A stretch of DNA of 64,000 nt from Symbiodinium natans (GCA_905221605.1 CAJNDS010002593.1:64001-128000), one strand, 5' to 3'; shown: positions 11,771-22,039, numbered from the stretch's first letter. The notes: generated by a model not told the origin, from the letters alone. Numbers and translations: made by a program.

Positions 11771-13267
11771 TTACAGGAAATGACCAGCAAACATGCTCGC
11801 ACGTACGGTGCCTAGGGTACCAATACCGTTGGGATCGTTGGGGCAGTGCAACAACAGGGCTCTGTAAGTACTTTGATGGCAGCTGATGGCAGCTGCAGAA
11901 AAATGGCAAAAGTGTATCTTGTGCATCAGGACTTTGTGGAAGCGCTCCAAAGTCAGGGCAGAAGGGTTCAACAAATCAAAGTGTTGTGACGGAGCGCGGG
12001 GAGGGGAACGAGGCCACAGGGTTCGGGGAGGTCGCCTGGGCCCCGGGCAGGTGTCGGGCTCGATTTGCGGCGTGCCGCTGTACCAGTTTTTGTCGTAGTA
12101 CTCCTCCTGCTGCCAAGCCATGCTGCAGGGGTAGTCGGCAACGGGCGACGTGTCGCAGGCGTGCTTTGTTGCGGGCACGGGAATACGCACGTCGAGGCCG
12201 GCGGTGTCAACGACAAGGTCCTGGCAAGCCTGCACAGCGGGCTGCGTAAGGTTCGCCTTCAGGACTTGGATGTAGCAAACCACCTTCGTGGCCGCGATGA
12301 AGGAGGCCTCACGGCGCGAGTCGGAGGCGGCAATTGTGACGAGGAGCTCATGAAAGGTCTCGTTGACATTCTGGTAGCAGTCATCCATGGCGAAGCAGCT
12401 GTCAGTGAGCTGCTGCCGGTACTCGCAGAAGTGGCTTTCCAAAGTGGACTGGTTCACCCGGCAGTTTTCGCTGTGGTTGTTCACGGCGTGCAGGCTGCCA
12501 AAGTAGGCGTCCCGAAGGCCTGTCACGTTAGCCACGAAGGCTGTGGACCACGACTGCAAGGTGGTCGCGCAATCAATCATCGCCTGCAGGTGCGCGACTA
12601 GGTCGATCGTCTGCGGGCTATATGCGTTGTGGAAGTTCTGCAGACAATCCAACACCTCCTGCGGCTGTGATTCGTTGGCTTTGGAGAGGTAGGCTTCCCA
12701 GGCGCTGGCGTTCTGCGCCGACAAGTTTTGCTCGGTGCTGCGGCAGTTGTCGTGGGAGTCGCTGGCATCGTTCACCAGGCTGCTCAGGTTGTTGCTCTCC
12801 ACCTGCCGAGCCGCCAGGTCGGTGTTGCACTGCACGAAGCCCTGGGCGAGGTCCAGGAGCAGCTGCTCGTCCGCGAGGTGCGAGGCGTTGATCTGCGAAA
12901 GCAGGCTGTCCATCTCCGTGAGCACCGTGTCCAGGAGAGTCAGAGTGCTGTTGCTCAGGCCGAAGTCCTCTTGCGTCAGGTTGTAGTCGCTGAGGTTCCT
13001 CGACTCCAACTCTACAAGCTTCTGTTTGGCCAGAGCCTCCATGTCTGCATGGACCTTGTGCACCTCCTCCAGCTTCTTCTGATCCAGCTCTGCCTCATGC
13101 TGTGCTGCGTCCTGCACGAGGCTCGAGAAGGGCCACAGCGACTTTGCGGAGTCTGAGTCGGACTTGGTGATCTGCAGCAGCACCGCCTGCTCGCAGCCCT
13201 CCCGCTCGCAAACAGCAAGCGCACCCAAAGCGCTGGCTGATGCCAGAGTCAGGGCCTGCATGGGCAA
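11771..13267 (-). CDS. secreted N-glycosylated coiled-coil/Cys protein of unknown function
   Basis: A single long frame starting with a signal peptide (MQALTLASASALGALAVC). About residues 40-90 are charged and helical (ELDQKKLEEVHKVHADMEAL). Then comes a region with at least ten N-x-S/T sequons (NLS, NLT, NST, NAS, NES, NVT, NHS, NQS, NET, NLT) and regularly spaced Cys. The conserved-looking part ends near DYPCSMAWQQEEYYDKNWYS and DTCPGPR. After that the composition becomes Pro/Arg-rich, so an intron probably starts near 12010 and the last 80 or so codons are likely read-through. I recognise this only as a type of lineage-restricted surface or secreted protein. No enzymatic motif was seen. 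Confidence 0.65.
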   Translation of the reverse strand: MPMQALTLASASALGALAVCEREGCEQAVLLQITKSDSDSAKSLWPFSSLVQDAAQHEAELDQKKLEEVHKVHADMEALAKQKLVELESRNLSDYNLTQEDFGLSNSTLTLLDTVLTEMDSLLSQINASHLADEQLLLDLAQGFVQCNTDLAARQVESNNLSSLVNDASDSHDNCRSTEQNLSAQNASAWEAYLSKANESQPQEVLDCLQNFHNAYSPQTIDLVAHLQAMIDCATTLQSWSTAFVANVTGLRDAYFGSLHAVNNHSENCRVNQSTLESHFCEYRQQLTDSCFAMDDCYQNVNETFHELLVTIAASDSRREASFIAATKVVCYIQVLKANLTQPAVQACQDLVVDTAGLDVRIPVPATKHACDTSPVADYPCSMAWQQEEYYDKNWYSGTPQIEPDTCPGPRRPPRTLWPRSPPRAPSQHFDLLNPSALTLERFHKVLMHKIHFCHFSAAAISCHQSTYRALLLHCPNDPNGIGTLGTVRASMFAGHFL

Positions 13268-13274
13268 CGCGGCG

Positions 13275-15040
13275 TGGGGGATTCATGGGATTCAAAGAGC
13301 AAGCAGCACAACTGTTCTGCAACGCTGACGAGGCTCGGCCAGGCGAGCGGCCGCGAACATGGCGGCAGTATGCGGAAGGCCTGTACCTAAGGCTAAGGCG
13401 ATAGCGTCGCAAACGACTGGGGCCAGTGGCCACGGAGGAGACCGTCTTATCGGCCCAAGAAAAAAATTGACTCTGGAGACAGGGTGTCTCTAGCCACCTC
13501 GCCGATTCCGGGGACGCAACCGGCTTGAAAAAGTTGGGATACGTGTGCCCTTTGAAGAGGCTTGGCTTGGCTTTGGAGGCACTGCAGGATTTCGGTTTAC
13601 GATGTGAAAATCGGGCTATGACCCACCCAGTAGTCACCCGAACCGACATCCAGCATGACTAGCATGACTTTCCGGGAAAGGGCAGCGTATACAGGAGCTG
13701 CAGTCGTTGGATTGTCTCAAGAAAGTCCTTCACAAGCATGAACGGGCCGAAGCCCAAACAAAAAATCAGTCGTTGCGGGCAGCGCTGTGGCACAAGCCAT
13801 CCGAAGAAACAGTCGTCCCAACTTTGCATTTGGGCTTTGCCTTCGGGCTCGCAATGCTTACCCGCCGGGGGTCGGCGCCAGCCTTTGTTCCCGCACTGCC
13901 CTCACACAGACGCCCAGACCCCCCCCCCTCCCTTTCAAGCGCTCCCCACCAGCCCACGCAACCGGTAACCCCCCCGTTTCCTCTTTGACCATCCCTGATG
14001 GCACTGCTAAAAGGTCTCAACGCACGCCTGCCCCCACCGCCCTCAGGACCGCCGCCCCCTCAACGCCCCATTCCCAGATCATCTATCAGCTCCGTTTTTG
14101 AGGCTGTTACGGCTACCAGCGGCTGATAGTAAATAGTAAGTTATCAGCCGGCAAATTTGGCTAACCGAGGCTGATAGAGCTTATATGAGCTTATCATTTC
14201 GGGGATTGTAGGCTTATCACAGGATTTGGCTCCATGATAGCCAGTAGCGAGCAAGCCAGGTTCTCAGCCATGCACTTTCATCTTGCAGAGAACATGCGTC
14301 ACTCAACATGACATGCCTGCGTTCCATGGCGACATGCTACCCTAACCAATACTGCAGCACCAATAGAGGTGCGACTTGAGCCTCGGGTGCTTTGAAGGCT
14401 CGTCGGCCACGTTTGAAGGTCAGGGCACACGTTGGAACCAAACGGATCCCTGCGTTAATTCTGTTCTGGTCGTCGAGTCAGCTCCCACGCTGGCGGCGCA
14501 GGCGGCGTGGCGGTCGCGGGCGCGAGCGCGGGCGCGGACGTCAGCTGGCGGATGACGACCGTCCAGCTCCCCCGCCAAAAGCAAACACTGCCCAGGATGA
14601 CCCTAGCCTTTGTCTCAATCGGGTGGCACTGCCGCGCAACGCCGAGTGGCCGGGCATTGGCTTATAGCTTCCTTGGACGACATCTGCCTCGAAAACACCT
14701 TCCGCTGCCGCACTCTCACCCTTCAGGGGCTGCCTGCCCGCGCGGGGCCCTTCGTACGGCCATGCGGACAGGGCTTGAGCTAATCTCACAGCGAACGTCA
14801 CCGCAGCAAACCCAAAGAGCCCAATATCCCTTAATTATGGAATATTGTGTAATTTACATAGGGATCCTTAACATGATATATGGAATATTCTTTAATCAAG
14901 GGATATTGGGCTACGAGGCTGGAAGCTCTTTTTTTTTTTCGCGCCTTTTTGCGTCCGCCGAAAGCGTCCCGAGTCCCAACCTGAGGGCGAACTCGGCCTC
15001 GGAAGCCCTGGTTGGCAGCGACATGCCATTCTCGCACTTC
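13275..15040. other. intergenic, C-rich stretches, no supported gene
   Basis: Contains poly-C tracts near 13920, a cluster of CTGATA/TATCAG motifs (14085-14215) and the start of the GC-rich transposon zone from about 14480. No frame has a recognisable domain. Confidence 0.45.
14120..14150. repeat. perfect 9-bp inverted repeat
   Basis: CGGCTGATA (14120-14128) and TATCAGCCG (14142-14150) flank a 13-base loop. More CTATCAG/CTGATAG/TTATC copies occur within 100 bases on both sides. Confidence 0.75.
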
Positions 15041-15059
15041 ACATTTCCTTCCGAGAACG

Positions 15060-15860
15060 CACGTTGCTTCCGGCCTTGGCTCCTGCCGCTCGAACCCTCC
15101 TCCACTCTCGATCCGGTCCGCGTGCCGGTATGTGGCTAGCCGCGATACCTTCGGATGCGGCGTCCACCCTCGCACCGGACCTCATGCACGTCGCAATGCG
15201 GCGCCGCCTTCGCTTGCCCCTGCCCCTCACGGACCGGCGCTGTGGAGCGGCAGGCCATATGGTCGTGGGGGCGCGGTCGATGCGTATGGAGACCACCACC
15301 TCGCCTGCACGGGTCTGCTGCCTCGACGCGGATTCGTCGTGGAGCGAGGCAGTCGGTCCTGAGGGTCGCGTCGTACCGCAGCAGTGGCTGTTGCGCACCC
15401 TGCGGCGCACATCCGTAACGACGACCGTCGCCGCCTCGACTTCGTTGTGTACGGGGCAACGACCAATGGCGAGGCCTTGTGCTGCGACGCTACGCTCGTC
15501 TCCCCTCTGACTCGGACTGGTCGGCCCGTCCCCGGGGCCGAGGCGGGGGTCGCGCTTGTTACGGCGCGCAGGCGCAAGGTCGCACGGTACCCGGAGCTGA
15601 CGCGAGGGCCTCAGCGCTGGTTGTCGTCGCTGCTGAAGTAGGGGGCCGATGGAGCGACGAGTGCCAACAGTTCCTCCGCACCCTGCTCCGGCTCCGCTTC
15701 CAGCGCGCCCCGCCACCCCTGCGCGCCTCAGCCACCCAGGGCTGGGTGCGCCGCTGGTGGAGTGTGTTGTCGGTTGCCCTGCAGCGAGCAGTCGCCAGCT
15801 CCGCGCTTGGCGTGTGGACCATGCCGCCGCTGCCTGGCGCGTCAGACACGCTATGACACG
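15060..15860 (+). mobile_element. non-LTR retrotransposon 3' end: restriction-like endonuclease domain, decayed
   Basis: Plus-strand pieces in shifting frames line up with the C-terminal part of dinoflagellate LINE polyproteins. In order: SRSGPRAGMWLAAIPSDAAS, MRRRLRLPLPLTDRRC, GDHHLACTGLLPRRGFVVER, then DDRRRLDFVVYGAT, LCCDATLVSPLTRTGRP, RRKVARYPELTRGPQRW and AEVGGRWSDECQQFL through RRWWSVLSVALQRAVASSAL. The D-x-x-V and C/H pattern fits a restriction-like endonuclease used for target cleavage. At least two frameshifts separate these segments and no reverse transcriptase is upstream in phase, so it is a dead 5'-truncated copy. Confidence 0.75.
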
Positions 15861-15959
15861 CTCCCGTTGAGCGACGTGCTCGACCTGGCGAGTGCGAGCG
15901 CCCCCAGTCGGCTGCCGCTTCGCTAGCACTCCCTAGGAGTCTAGGTAGCCGGCCGCTGG

Positions 15960-16890
15960 GACGTCAGCGCCTCGGGCGCAAGACTCCCAGTCGGGTATGC
16001 TCTCCCAGTCCTCCGCAGTAAGCTAGCGCGCCGCCTCCGCAGCTGCGTGCAGGCAAGGTGCCGACGGTGCGCGCCTCGTCGGGGCGAACCTCTACCGCAC
16101 CAGCAACTACTACTACTACTACTGGTGCCGACGGTGCGCCCTCGAGCTCGCGCACGAGCCTGTCCGCTGCGTCGGGGTAACGTTGGCGCAACACCAGGAG
16201 CGCATCTGCCCACGCCGCCCAATATGCTACTGGCGCTACCCGCTCAGCTGCGAAGAGGCCAAGACCTCCCAGGCTCGGCGGCAAAAAGGCAAGGCTGCGA
16301 GCAGCCGCCCAGGCGTCCCCTTCGCCGGGTCCCTGGTCGCCCAGCAGACCTTGAACGACGGCCCAGACCGCATCGTCGTGCGCGCGAGCGTACGGCAGTA
16401 TGTCTGCAGGGGGGATGTTGCGGAGTAGATGCTGCGCGCGGGGCGCCGCGCAGAAAGCGAGCAACAGCCAGGCGCTCTGGAGGTCGGGGAGGCGCTCTAA
16501 TTTCCGGAGCTAGTCGTCCTGGGCAGCAAGGCGGTCAGCGGCCTGGGCGGCGACGAAGTCGGGGTGACCGATGGGCACTCCCAGGGCGACGAAGCCACGC
16601 TGCGCTGGGGGCAGGTTGCCACACCAAACGTCCCGGCCCAGGTCGTCGATACCGGCCGAGGCGTCCCCGCCTGCCGCGTTGTAGACTCGCGTCTTGCCCA
16701 GGTTGGCCTCGACCCCCGCGCCTCGCTCGACCTCGCCGGTAACAACGGAAAAGCTTTTTGCTCCCCGCATGGTTTTCCACCGCACCGGGTGAGTCGCGCG
16801 GCTCCGTACACGACCATGTCGAGGCGTCTGCGGTCGTCTGGACGCATGCCCGGGCCCATCGTGTAGGCGAACCGTTGCTGTGGCACGACT
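15960..16890 (-). mobile_element. rearranged non-LTR retrotransposon fragment
   Basis: Minus strand, from right to left: an endonuclease-type stretch (GQVVPQQRFAYTMGPGMRPD, RRRLDMVVYGAARL), then reverse-transcriptase palm/thumb sequence (VEANLGKTRVYNAAGGDASA, LPPAQRGFVALGVPIGHPDF), then AAPRAQHLLRNIPPADILPY and SLAFLPPSLGGLGLFAAERV. In an intact element the endonuclease comes after the polymerase, so the order here is scrambled. The piece is probably a composite of two copies. It faces the 15.1-15.9 kb copy tail-to-tail. Confidence 0.7.
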
Positions 16891-17069
16891 TGACCTTCGG
16901 TTCCGGCTGTTTTTTTTTTGTTCTTCGCTCCTTTTTCTGGCTGCCTGTGGTGTCCATATGTGTCCATGCCCCTACGGCGCGCGAGCTCCTACGGCCGCAG
17001 CGGCAGCCGATTTGCCCCAGCGCCTCCGGCGAGGTCCAGCACCCTGACCAGGCTGGGACCAGGCTGGGC

Positions 17070-18000
17070 CTAGATTCCTGGTGCGGCAGGGCTGGCCACG
17101 TGCGACCTCGGGCCGTGCCCACGACGGCCTGTTGGACTGCGACGGAGATGATGCCTTGCCATCGCCTGGACCAGCCTCCGCGCGCGTTGCGCGCGAAGGT
17201 GGACGAGGTCCCGCAAGAAACAGAGCGCCTGCGCGTTCCATCGTCCGCCGACCTCCGTCCCCAGCACGACCAGGCGCTGTGGCCCGCCGCGCGTGAGTTC
17301 GGGGTATGCCCTCTGCTTGCGCCCGCGCCGTCGTCTGCATCCCCGCACGGCTGTTTGACCTGTGCGGGTCAGCGATGACACAAGCGTGGCGTCGCAGCAG
17401 GTAGACTCGTCATGGGCATTGGCGTGAGCGGGGACTGGGATGGAGGCATGGTGCGGATGGCGTGGTTTGCGCGCGGGGATGCGCACATGTGCAGGAGCAA
17501 CCACGCGCACTGATGCGCACTGGAGGTCCGGCAGCTGCGGCAGGTGGTCGAGCAGCTGCCGTTTTATGCGCATGCGTTCGTCTGCCCATGAGCGGATGAA
17601 ATCTGGAGTCGAGTCGAGTCGAAACCTGATCATCATGACTCGGATGAAATCTGGATGATGGCCAATGGGCGAGCCCAGAACGACCACGCCTCGTTCGTTA
17701 AGTTGGCTTATCGGCCCGCCAGACATCGTCGCCGAGTTCGGCAATGCCCGGTGGCGGCGGTCCTGGCACAGAGGCTACGGCGCGGGTCTTGCCGAGATTA
17801 GACGCTATGCCGCAGTGCGTCACGACCTCCCCAACGGTCTGTCGAGCGCTGTGCGGGCACGGCCTGGGTTGGTCACGACGTACAAGTCAGCCAAGAAGGC
17901 CACGAGGTTGTCATGAGGGTGCAAGGCCTCGTCCGCGCGGGCGAGCGCGTCGTGTTGGCCAAGGGCAAACTCCAACCAGACCCCAGCTCTGCCACGGGCG
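17070..18000 (-). mobile_element. non-LTR retrotransposon remnant, RT palm to endonuclease, internally deleted
   Basis: Minus strand in order: FALGQHDALARADEALHPHD, then LVAFLADLYVVTNPGRARTA, where the catalytic F-x-D-D motif has become FLAD. Next GIASNLGKTR, ERGVVVLGSPIGHHPDFI, DLQCASVRVVAPAH, and then directly LVSSLTRTGQ, YPELTRGGPQRLVVLGTEVG and GRWNAQALCFLRDLVH. Polymerase thumb and linker sequence is missing between the two halves. The Asp loss in the active site and the frameshifts make the copy inactive. A 48-base duplication and insertion sits at 17593-17655. Confidence 0.75.
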
Positions 18001-18507
18001 TTTGGGTTGGGGCTTGGACTTTGCCCCCCGAGCAGCAAGGGCTCGTCGTGTTCGGCATTGAGGCATTTGTGCAACGGCACTTGCGGGACCGGCGCCGCAA
18101 CCAGGATCCTCGAGCGAATCCCCACCGTCGGCGACTTGCAGTCGGCCTGGTTGCCTCCGCACTGCACCGCCGCTTATTCCCGTGAACATGATCGCGCCAT
18201 CGCCTCGTGTCTCCGCACCTTGCGTTACGGGGAGGAAGCGCCTGAGCTACCGGCTGATGCCCTTGCCACGTGCCTCCGTGAGAGGCATGCCGGGATGCCA
18301 CCAGGCCTTGCCGCCGCCTGCACGGCCGCAGCACGAGTGCATGAGGCTGGCTTTCCGGCACCATCGGCACCCGATTGGAGCGGTGAGGCCGCGCCTGCCG
18401 CACCTCACCCTCCGCACGAGGACGGCCACCTGCGCGGCTGGCAGCAAGCTGCCGTCGCCGCTTGTGACGAGCGCGCGCTCGAGACGCCCCTTTCTCCCTT
18501 ATTATGA
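17913..18507 (+). mobile_element. non-LTR retrotransposon fragment, RT thumb/linker region
   Basis: Plus-strand frames give WVGAWTLPPEQQGLVVFGIE, FVQRHLRDRR, then after a frameshift RILERIPTVGDLQSAWLPPH, REHDRAIASCLRTLRY, and further on HEAGFPAPSAPDWSGEAAPA and GHLRGWQQAAVAACDERALE. This is the region downstream of the RT palm in the same LINE type, with internal deletions. Its 5' edge overlaps and opposes the minus-strand copy at 17070-18000, so the two form an inverted junction near 17,950. Confidence 0.7.
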
Positions 18508-18995
18508 TACTATTACGTTAAAGGACTTATAGTTGGAGTAAGAAATGATAACGGGCAAATTCAATATCCTTTTTATCGCCCGTTAAATAGACGTATTTTC
18601 CCGTATTAGGAGTGATTTTAAATGCAAAGACATGAAAGTACGCACGTTTCGTTCATTCATTGTATTCGTTTCACTCACGTGCTCTTTTGTTTCGGCCGTT
18701 CTCTTCGCAAAATCACGCGGCCTAAAAGGCCTTTTACTTTGTTCTCTTCATAGTTGTATTATTTCCACACAGTTCATGCTTTCGTACATTTCATTGCATT
18801 CATGTGTCATTCATTCACTGTGTTCACCTGTCAAGATACTACTTTGGGGAACTAACCGGTCGATCTTGGAATCATGCGTTCATGTGCCCTCTTTCTCTCG
18901 CCCGTGAATTCATGCTTTCATTCACTTCACTGGAAGCCCCTGTCAAGTAGTAAACTGTAAGTTCACACACGAATTCACCATTTACCTGCATAGTC
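18508..18995. other. AT-rich spacer with repeated TTCATTCA/TTCACT words
   Basis: Base composition drops sharply in GC between two GC-rich blocks. Words such as TTCATTCAT, TTCACTCACG, TTCATTCACTG and TTCATTCACTTCAC recur irregularly. No coding evidence. Confidence 0.5.
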
Positions 18996-18999
18996 TGCG

Positions 19000-20150
19000 G
19001 TGGCAATGTCGTCATTGCGTCACCGGGAAGCCGCCGGCGCCGAGCGCGTCGCGGACTACAGACCTAAGCCACCTAACGCTGCCGCCAGGAAAGCGGTCGC
19101 CCGCGCGAGGTGTGCATCCCCTGGTGGGGCGAAGCTCCCGCCCCTGGGGCCGACGGCGGGTCATACGCGCAGGGAGCATTCGCGGGGCGACGAGAAACAA
19201 CATCCGGCTCGCGAAGCGGGGGCGCCATGCCACGCACTGGTGGAGTCGCGCAAACGGCTTAATACGGTCACCAGCGCCGTCCGCTCTGCCGATGGCATAA
19301 AGGGGGGCACATCCTGCATTGTTGGCACGGGGCGTCGCAGCTCCCCGCTAAATCGATGTCGTCAAAGGCGGCCCAAGATGCTGCGGGGATGCCGCGCAAG
19401 CCGGTGCTCGGTGGCTCCGCCTCGGCTGGGCGGACGGGTTCTGCGATGTCGGGTTGCGACGGCGAGCCCGGCGGCGTCCGCGTCGGGCAGCACGTGAACG
19501 TTCACCGGCCACGTCCTCAGCGCTCGAGGGTCGGGCATCGTCGGCGAGCGCTCGAGCGGCTGCAGCTGCTGCCGTGTTGGCAACGCGGACTGCGCGCTGT
19601 AGCGGTGCCCATACACATTAGCGCGGCTGCGGCTAAGGGAAGTGGCGCCGCGGGCAGCCCAGCCAACGTCGCAGCAGTCGCCCGGTCTTCTTCGACAATG
19701 TCGCGCCACGCGTCGTGGGTTTCACACTCCGCAATCGCGAGCAAAGACCGAGCGATACAAGTTGGTTCCACCGGCCGGGCCCCGTGCACGGAGCACCACT
19801 TCGAGCTCACCAAACCGGGTGCCCAACGTCGGGCGCTTTCGCCAGGCTTGTTCTGCACGCGAAGTGAGGTTTCCCGCCCCTGCGTGCAGCAAGGGGATGT
19901 GAACAGCCAAAAGTTCCGCTCGCCGGCCACCAAGCTCGGCGGTCGAGCATCTTGCCAAGGCAATGGCGTGGCATCCCTTCCCTGATGTGACTGGGCGCGT
20001 CACTTTGCAGGTGAACAGCAGGTGGTGCCAAACAAGCGGCGTCTGCCATCCTCGGGGGGAGGCAAGCGGGGTAGTGCCCACCATCGGTCTCCGATCGAGG
20101 CTCCGCCAGCGCCGCCGGGCGAGCGCATCTGCAAAGCCAGCATGAAGAAG
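19000..20150. other. GC-rich sequence, probably decayed retrotransposon
   Basis: Composition and Arg/Ala-rich frames match the flanking LINE remnants, and it runs into an identifiable RT motif at 20160. I see no single motif good enough to place domains or strand. Confidence 0.35.
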
Positions 20151-20157
20151 GCGAGGC

Positions 20158-20335
20158 GCCGTGTTTGCCTTCCTCCATGACCTCTACATCGTCGCCACGC
20201 CCGATCGCGTTCGCGTGCTTTACGATTGGCGAGCGCCTTATGGATCTGCGCGCTCATCCACCTCCACGAGGGCAGGACGCGGGCATCTGGAACGCCACTG
20301 GCGAAGAGACGCCCAACCTTGCTGACATCGGTTGA
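20158..20335 (+). mobile_element. reverse transcriptase palm fragment, active site mutated
   Basis: The plus frame reads VFAFLHDLYIVATPDRVRVL, corresponding to the LINE motif FLDDLYIV with the first catalytic Asp replaced by His. It is followed by GIWNATGEETPNLADIG and a stop. The fragment lies 300 bases before the first TTTAGGG array. Confidence 0.7.
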
Positions 20336-20635
20336 TGACCTACAAGCGGGTTGCCTTCTTCTGGCTGCCGCGCGCGTTCCCGATCTGGCTACGGTTGTGG
20401 GGGCCTACTAGTCCCAGCGCGCATCGGCGAGGACCTCATGTAGGTCAGGGCGGCCCGTCGTCTACGCCGCGGAGGCTTCGAGAAGCGAGGCGAAGGCGCT
20501 CTGGGAAGCGACCGCGCCGGACCAGTGGGCGACCCACGCGACACTGGGACGCATGTGGGCAGGGACTGCGGCGGCACAGTGCCGCGCGAGGACGAGCAGG
20601 AGCTTCTCAGCTTCAGCGCCGAACCTGCCGCCGCA

Positions 20636-20902
20636 AGGGTTTAGGGTTTAGGGTTTAGGGTTTAGGGTTTAGGGTTTAGGGTGTAGGGTTTAGGGTTTAG
20701 GGTTTAGGGTTTAGGGTTTAGGGTTTAGGGTTTAGGGTTTAGGGTTTTTTTTTACAAGGGTTTAGGGTTTAGGGTTTAGGGTTTAGGGTTTAGGGTTTAG
20801 GGTTTAGGGTTTAGGGTTTAGGGTTTAGGGTTTAGGGTTTAGGGTTTAGGGTTTAGGGTTTAGGGTTTAGGGTTTAGGGTTTAGGGTTTAGGGTTTAGGG
20901 TT
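20636..20902 (+). repeat. interstitial telomeric repeat (TTTAGGG)n, array 1
   Basis: About 36 tandem TTTAGGG units in one orientation. Variants are a TGTAGGG unit near 20683 and a T-rich interruption with ACAAGGG at about 20746-20760. The repeat is the plant/algal/dinoflagellate telomere type, here internal to the window. Confidence 0.95.
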
Positions 20903-21354
20903 CGCCAGCGCAGCGTGGCGCCCAGGTCAACTATTCTATAGGTGGCTGCCCTAAGCTCCAAAATGTTTCACCGTTTTCTCGACGAAAAGTTTTCGAGAGG
21001 CTGAACAGAAGGCCCGGATTGGCTTCAGAAGCCCAAATTCGCAAAAAAAAGAGCTCAAATATGCTTCAGAAGACCTCAGAACACCCGAATTGGCAACGGA
21101 AGTTGCCTTCAGAGCCCCAAATTCGTTCAAAAAGGCCCACCAGCAAAGAGCCCGAAAAGGCACCGGGTGGCTTTCAAACAGCTCCAAAGTGCTGAAATGT
21201 TCACTCTTCTTGAACCTCCTTGCCCTGCGCAGGCACAAAGCCCAAAAGTCTGCTGTGTTCGATTTACTTAAACCTCCTCGCCTACGCAACCGCAAAGCAA
21301 CTGACGACAACTCAACAAAAAGCTGCGCTGGCGCACAAGGGCGAAGCCCCCAAA
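20903..21354. other. spacer between the two telomeric arrays with internal duplications
   Basis: About 450 bases containing near-repeats: GAACCTCCTTGCCCTGCGCA, recurring as AAACCTCCTCGCCTACGCAA about 60 bases later, and CTTCAGAAGCCCAAATTCG, resembling CTTCAGAGCCCCAAATTCG. An open frame crosses it on the plus strand (21090-21368), but it has no recognisable domain. Confidence 0.6.
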
Positions 21355-21460
21355 AGTTTAGGGTTTAGGGTTTAGGGTTTAGGGTTTAGGGTTTAGGGTT
21401 TAGGGTTTAGGGTTTAGGGTTTAGGGTTAGGGTTTAGGGTTTAGGGTTTAGGGTTTAGGG
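21355..21460 (+). repeat. interstitial telomeric repeat (TTTAGGG)n, array 2
   Basis: About 15 tandem units in the same orientation as array 1, with one six-base TTAGGG unit near 21424. Confidence 0.95.
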
Positions 21461-21589
21461 CGGCAGCCGCGGCGCGCGAGCGGAGATTGTAGCCCGCCCC
21501 AATGCGACTGCGCAGCGACAAAGATGAGCCGGGCGACCACCTGAAAGGCTGGCAGTGCTGTGCTGCCGAGGCATGTGACGTCTGCGCGT

Positions 21590-22030
21590 GCGTCTCTTGC
21601 TGACCTGTCTCCTGCGTCCCGCCCGCTGCTGCACTCACAGGCCGGGCCACACACCACCTGCCTTCAGCGCGCAGTTCCGTGCGAGGTTTGCGGATGCTGC
21701 CCCATGCATTTGTGCTTGCCCGTCTCGATACTTTGGGAGATCACCAAAGGTCCGCGCTCCACATCGCCCTGCCACTCAACCCCACAATGTCCGTGTGGCC
21801 GACATGGACGTCACGGACACCCGGTCCGGGAACCCCACCCACGTGCCCAAGCACGATGGGCCGTGCCGCTGTCAACGGCGCCCGGCGCAAAAGGCGTGAC
21901 ACCCACCCGGAACTTAGCCGAAGCGGCGACGCTGTTGCGACGGCGCGCTTTGGCCAGCCGCGCGGTCCGCCTGTGTACTGGGCGGCGCTGGCTGTTGCGG
22001 GAGGCTCCGCGAGCTCCCTGCTTGAGGTTC
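21590..22030 (+). mobile_element. decayed non-LTR retrotransposon endonuclease region
   Basis: Plus-strand pieces in different frames: RPLLHSQAGPHTTCLQRAVP, LDTLGDHQRSALHIA, NVRVADMDVTDTRSG, ARRKRRDTHPELSRS. The order matches the C-terminal linker and restriction-like endonuclease of the same LINE class as 15.1-15.9 kb. Several frameshifts; inactive. It begins about 130 bases after telomeric array 2. Confidence 0.6.
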
Positions 22031-22039
22031 GGAAGTAAA

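Noticed and set aside
12065-13156. Two long plus-strand frames
   Set aside because: Antisense shadows of the glycosylated protein exon; His/Val/Leu-rich composition.
14507-15139. 210-codon plus-strand frame
   Set aside because: GC-rich composition keeps it open; it crosses a T10 run and has no domain. Only the part after about 15060 matches retrotransposon sequence.
20636-21460. Regularly spaced repeats considered as a CRISPR array
   Set aside because: The unit is a contiguous heptamer TTTAGGG without spacers: telomere-type repeat in a eukaryotic genome.
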